This document shows, in pieces, positions 22,243 through 25,669 of a DNA stretch of 25,669 bases (within the stretch, counting starts at the first letter, position 1; every line of letters begins with the position of its first letter). Source of the stretch: Saccoglossus kowalevskii (lineage: Eukaryota > Hemichordata > Enteropneusta > Harrimaniidae). The stretch lies in the NCBI RefSeq assembly GCF_000003605.2, contig NW_003127658.1, positions 1 to 25,669 on the forward strand, written 5' to 3'. Under the pieces are notes generated by a model. The model saw nothing but the letters and a program-made list of their open reading frames with translations, was not told where the DNA came from and searched no databases. The position numbers and the translations under genes are program-made.

Positions 22243-22713
22243 AGTAATAGCTGTTTCACACCAATGACGCTGTACACACCAGTGAAGCTGTACACACAAA
22301 TGACGCTGTACACACCAATGACGCTGTACACACCAGTGACACTGTACACACCAGTGACGCTGTACACACCAGTGACACTGTACACACCAGTGACACTGTA
22401 CACACCAGTTATGCTGTACACACCAGTGACACTGTACCCACCAGTGACACTGTACACACCAGTGACGCTGTACACATCAGTGACGCTGTACACACCAGTG
22501 ACACTGTACACACCAGTGACCCTGTACACACCAGTGACGCTGTACACAATAATTATGCTGTACACACCAGTAATAACTGTACATACCAGTGACGCTGTAC
22601 ACACCAGTGGCGCTATACACACCAGTGACGCTGTACACACCAGTGACGCTGTACACACCACTGACGCTGTACTCACCAGTGACGCTATACACACCAGTGA
22701 CGCTGTACACACC
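22243..22713. repeat. Block 27, P-like, 471 bp (26 units)
   Basis: Opens with a 20-base landmark, AGTAATAGCTGTTTCACACC, the only one with an extra T. It then follows an S-EA, N-DA, N-DA start as in 19699-20133 and a P-like end with GTACCCACC, S-DP, an A/T-rich unit and a 19-mer at 22569-22587. One unit has AGTGGCGCT, a private change near 22608. Confidence 0.85.
22569..22713. repeat. 145-bp paired-19-mer module, AATAACTG form
   Basis: The 19-mer is at 22569-22587 and the landmark at 22714. The second unit has GGCGCT. Confidence 0.85.
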
Positions 22714-23506
22714 AGTAATAGCTGTTCACACCAATGACGCTGTACACACCTGTGACACTGTACACACCAGTGACACTGTACACACCAATGACACTGTACA
22801 CACCAGTGACACTGTACACACCAGTTATGCTGTACACACCAGTGACACTGTACACACTGGTGACACTGTACACACCAGTGAAGCTGTACACACAAATGAC
22901 GCTGTACACACCAATGACGCTGTACACACCAGTGACACTGTACACACCAGTGACGCTGTACACACCAGTGACACTGTACACACCAGTGACACTGTACACA
23001 CCAGTTATGCTGTACACACCAGTGACACTGTACACACCAGTGACACTGTACACACCAGTGACGCTGTACACATCAGTGACACTGTACACACCAGTGAGGC
23101 TGAACACACCAGTGACGCTGTACACACCGGTGACACTGTACACACCAGTGACACTGTACACACCAATGACACTGTACACACCAGTGACACTGTACACACC
23201 AGTTATGCTGTACATACCAGTGACACTGTACACACCAGTGACACTGTACACACCGGTGACACTGTACACACCAGTGATGCTGTACACACAAATGATGCTG
23301 TACACACCAATGACGCTGTACACACCAGTGACACTGCACACACCAGTGACGCTGTACACACCAGTGAGACTGTACACACCAGTGACACTGTACACACCAG
23401 TTATGCTGTACACACCAGTGACACTGTACACACCAGTGACGCTGTACACACCAGTGACACTGTACACACCAGTGACACTGTACACACCAGTGACACTGTA
23501 CACACC

Positions 23507-23526
23507 AGTTATGCTATATATACACC
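23507..23526. repeat. 20-bp unit with TATATATA run
   Basis: Same core as 6723-6742 and followed by S-DT and S-YA. It is the last odd-length unit in the window. Confidence 0.9.
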
Positions 23527-23831
23527 AGTGACACTGTACACACCAGTTATGCTGTACACACCAGTGACGCTGTACACACCAGTGACGCTGTACACACCAG
23601 TGATGCTGTACACACCAATGACGCTGTACACACCAGTGATGCAGTACACACCAGTGACGCTGTACACACCAGTGACACTGTACACACCAGTGACCCTGTA
23701 CACACCAATGACACTGTACACACCAGTGACACTGTACACACCAGTTATGCTGTACACACCAGTGACACTGTACACACCAGTGACACTGTACACACCGGTG
23801 ACACTGTACACACCAGTGAAGCTGTACACAC

Positions 23832-24571
23832 AAATGATGCTGTACACACCAATGACGCTGTACACACCAGTGACACTGTACACACCAGTGACGCTGTACA
23901 CACCAGAGAGGCTGTACACACCAGTTATGCTGTACACACCAGTGACACTGTACACACCTGTGACGCTGTACACACAAATGACGCTGTACACACCAATGAC
24001 GCTGTACACACCAGTGACACTGTACACACCAGTGACGCTGTACACACCAGTGACACTGTACACACCAGTGACACTGTACACACCAGTTATGCTGTACACA
24101 CCAGTGACACTGTACACACCAGTGACACTGTACACACCAGTGACGCTGTACACATCAGTGACGCTGTACACACCAGTGAGGCTGAACACACCAGTGACGC
24201 TGTACACACCGGTGACACTGTACACACCAGTGACACTGTACACACCAATGACACTGTACACACAAATGACGCTGTACACACCAGTTATGCTGTACACACC
24301 AGTGACACTGTACACACCAGTGACACTGTACACACCGGTGACACTGTACACACCAGTGAAGCTGTACACACAAATGATGCTGTACACACCAATGACGCTG
24401 TACACACCAGTGACACTGTACACACCAGTGACGCTGTACACACCAGTGACGCTGTACACACCAGTGAGGCTGAACACACCAGTGACGCTGTACACACCGG
24501 TGACACTGTACACACCAGTGACACTGTACACACCAATGACACTGTACACACCAGTGACACTGTACACACCA
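23832..24571. repeat. Duplicated stretch, copy 1 (partner 24930 to window end)
   Basis: Repeats 1098 bases (61 units) downstream. Shared marks are AGAGAGGCT, C-DA followed by CACAAATGACG, and a CACAAATGACGCT unit inserted before a TATGCT unit (24261 and 25359). Differences seen include GACGCT to GATGCT at two units. Confidence 0.83.
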
Positions 24572-24929
24572 GTTATGCTGTACACACCAGTGACACTGTA
24601 CACACCAGTGACACTGTACACACCGGTGACACTGTACACACCAGTGAAGCTGTACACACCAGTGACACTGTACACACCAATGACACTGTACACACCAGTG
24701 ACACTGTACACACCAGTTATGCTGTACACACCAGTGACACTGTACACACCAATGACACTGTACACACCAGTGACACTGTACACACCAGTTATGCTGTACA
24801 CACCAGTGACACTGTACACACCAGTGACACTGTACACACCGGTGACACTGTACACACCAGTGACGCTGTACATACCAGTGACACAGTACACACCAGTGAC
24901 GCGGTACACACCAGTGACGCTGTACACAC

Positions 24930-25669
24930 CAGTGATGCTGTACACACCAATGACGCTGTACACACCAGTGACACTGTACACACCAGTGACGCTGTACACA
25001 CCAGAGAGGCTGTACACACCAGTTATGCTGTACACACCAGTGACACTGTACACACCTGTGACGCTGTACACACAAATGACGCTGTACACACCAATGACGC
25101 TGTACACACCAGTGACACTGTACACACCAGTGACGCTGTACACACCAGTGACACTGTACACACCAGTGACACTGTACACACCAGTTATGCTGTACACACC
25201 AGTGACACTGTACACACCAGTGACACTGTACACACCAGTGACGCTGTACACATCAGTGACGCTGTACACACCAGTGAGGCTGAACACACCAGTGACGCTG
25301 TACACACCGGTGACACTGTACACACCAGTGACACTGTACACACCAATGACACTGTACACACAAATGACGCTGTACACACCAGTTATGCTGTACACACCAG
25401 TGACACTGTACACACCAGTGACACTGTACACACCGGTGACACTGTACACACCAGTGAAGCTGTACACACAAATGATGCTGTACACACCAATGACGCTGTA
25501 CACACCAGTGACACTGTACACACCAGTGATGCTGTACACACCAGTGACGCTGTACACACCAGTGAGGCTGAACACACCAGTGATGCTGTACACACCGGTG
25601 ACACTGTACACACCAGTGACACTGTACACACCAATGACACTGTACACACCAGTGACACTGTACACACCA
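24930..25669. repeat. Duplicated stretch, copy 2, cut by the window edge
   Basis: Counterpart of 23832-24571 at a constant 1098-base offset. The copy is still matching at the last base, so its true right end is outside the window. Confidence 0.83.

Larger units (their letters stand above)
1..25669. repeat. 18-bp satellite/minisatellite array with higher-order structure
   Basis: The entire window is a head-to-tail array of the unit AGTGACACTGTACACACC and close variants, always in the same orientation, with about 1,422 units. Common variation lies at base 1 (A or G), base 2 (G or A), base 6 (C or T), base 7 (A or G) and base 17 (C or T). The + strand unit has 6 A, 6 C, 3 G and 3 T, so the skew toward A and C is constant throughout. 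No unique sequence longer than about one unit was found, so there is no room for an ordinary gene, promoter or RNA gene. Five reading frames are open in the consensus, but 52 odd-length units shift the frame, which argues against translation. The biological role (heterochromatin, a chromosome-end or centromere-flanking block, or an expanded VNTR) cannot be decided from the sequence. Confidence 0.98.
22714..25669. repeat. Block 28, terminal 2956 bp with no further landmark
   Basis: Last landmark at 22714-22732. The block begins as an R block with a TGT in place of GGT in slot 1, contains the AT-run 20-mer at 23507-23526, and from 23527 to the window end keeps perfect 18-base phase for 119 units. 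Shortened higher-order copies dominate (for example 16 units at 24211-24498). A stretch starting near 23832 recurs 1098 bases later and is cut by the window edge. Confidence 0.87.

Noticed and set aside
1-25669. CRISPR array.
   Set aside because: There are no unique spacers and no repeat/spacer alternation. The period is a constant 18 bases and all bases belong to the repeat.
1-25669. Telomeric repeat or simple (AC)n microsatellite.
   Set aside because: The unit is 18 bases with a fixed internal order. ACAC runs are only four to six bases long and no TTAGGG-like motif is present.
1-25669. Left-handed (Z) DNA from TGTACACAC stretches.
   Set aside because: Alternating purine-pyrimidine runs are only nine bases long and broken by CT and CC in each unit, which is too short for a confident claim.
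1-25669. Transposon, retroelement or virus-derived remnants between blocks.
   Set aside because: No stretch departs from the 18-base unit by more than a few bases, so no inserted element, terminal repeat or target-site duplication can be supported.
1-25669. Tandem tRNA, 5S rRNA or small RNA cluster.
   Set aside because: No cloverleaf, A or B box, or conserved RNA core is present, and the period is far too short for an RNA gene.

Overview
The whole 25,669-base window is one uninterrupted tandem array of an 18-base unit, consensus AGTGACACTGTACACACC on the + strand (about 1,422 units). I see no gene, RNA gene, transposon, CRISPR array or other unique sequence. The array runs off both ends of the window. 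It suggests a eukaryotic satellite or large minisatellite. Frequent exchange of CpG with CpA and TpG between units fits a CpG-methylating host such as a vertebrate, but the species cannot be named from this sequence.

Unit names used below: the first letter is the first triplet (S=AGT, N=AAT, G=GGT, T=ACT, C=TGT, R=AGA or AGG). The next two letters are the following six bases (DT=GACACT, DA=GACGCT or GATGCT, EA=GAAGCT or GAGGCT, YA=TATGCT, DP=GACCCT). The letters follow the codons only for convenience and do not imply coding. S-DT and S-DA units dominate; the others are markers that reveal higher-order structure.

Layout: a 19-base marker unit, AGTAATAGCTGTTCACACC (the landmark), occurs 28 times (27 of 19 bases, one of 20) and cuts the window into a leading fragment and 28 blocks. 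Four recurring kinds can be seen. Short P blocks carry an A/T-rich unit and a second 19-mer exactly 145 bases before the next landmark. Q blocks (685, 649 and 631 bases) end in R-EA, S-YA, S-DT, C-DA, S-DT. R blocks contain a 22-unit, 396-base higher-order repeat and its shortened forms. The rest are mosaics. P followed by Q recurs at 180-1334, 3641-4903, 11926-13224 and, in altered form, 13946-15629. Several multi-unit stretches are duplicated at a distance, for example 9998-10988 with 20134-21124, and 11386-12774 with 17038-18426. After 22733 the landmark is absent to the window end.

Phase: measured from position 35, every departure from 18-base spacing is explained by 52 odd-length units (28 landmarks, 13 second-type 19-mers, four 20-mers with an AT run, two 27-mers and five singletons), and the lengths sum exactly to the window end. 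Five of the six reading frames of the consensus have no stop because 18 is a multiple of three, so the many long open frames are a by-product of the repeat and are not annotated as genes.
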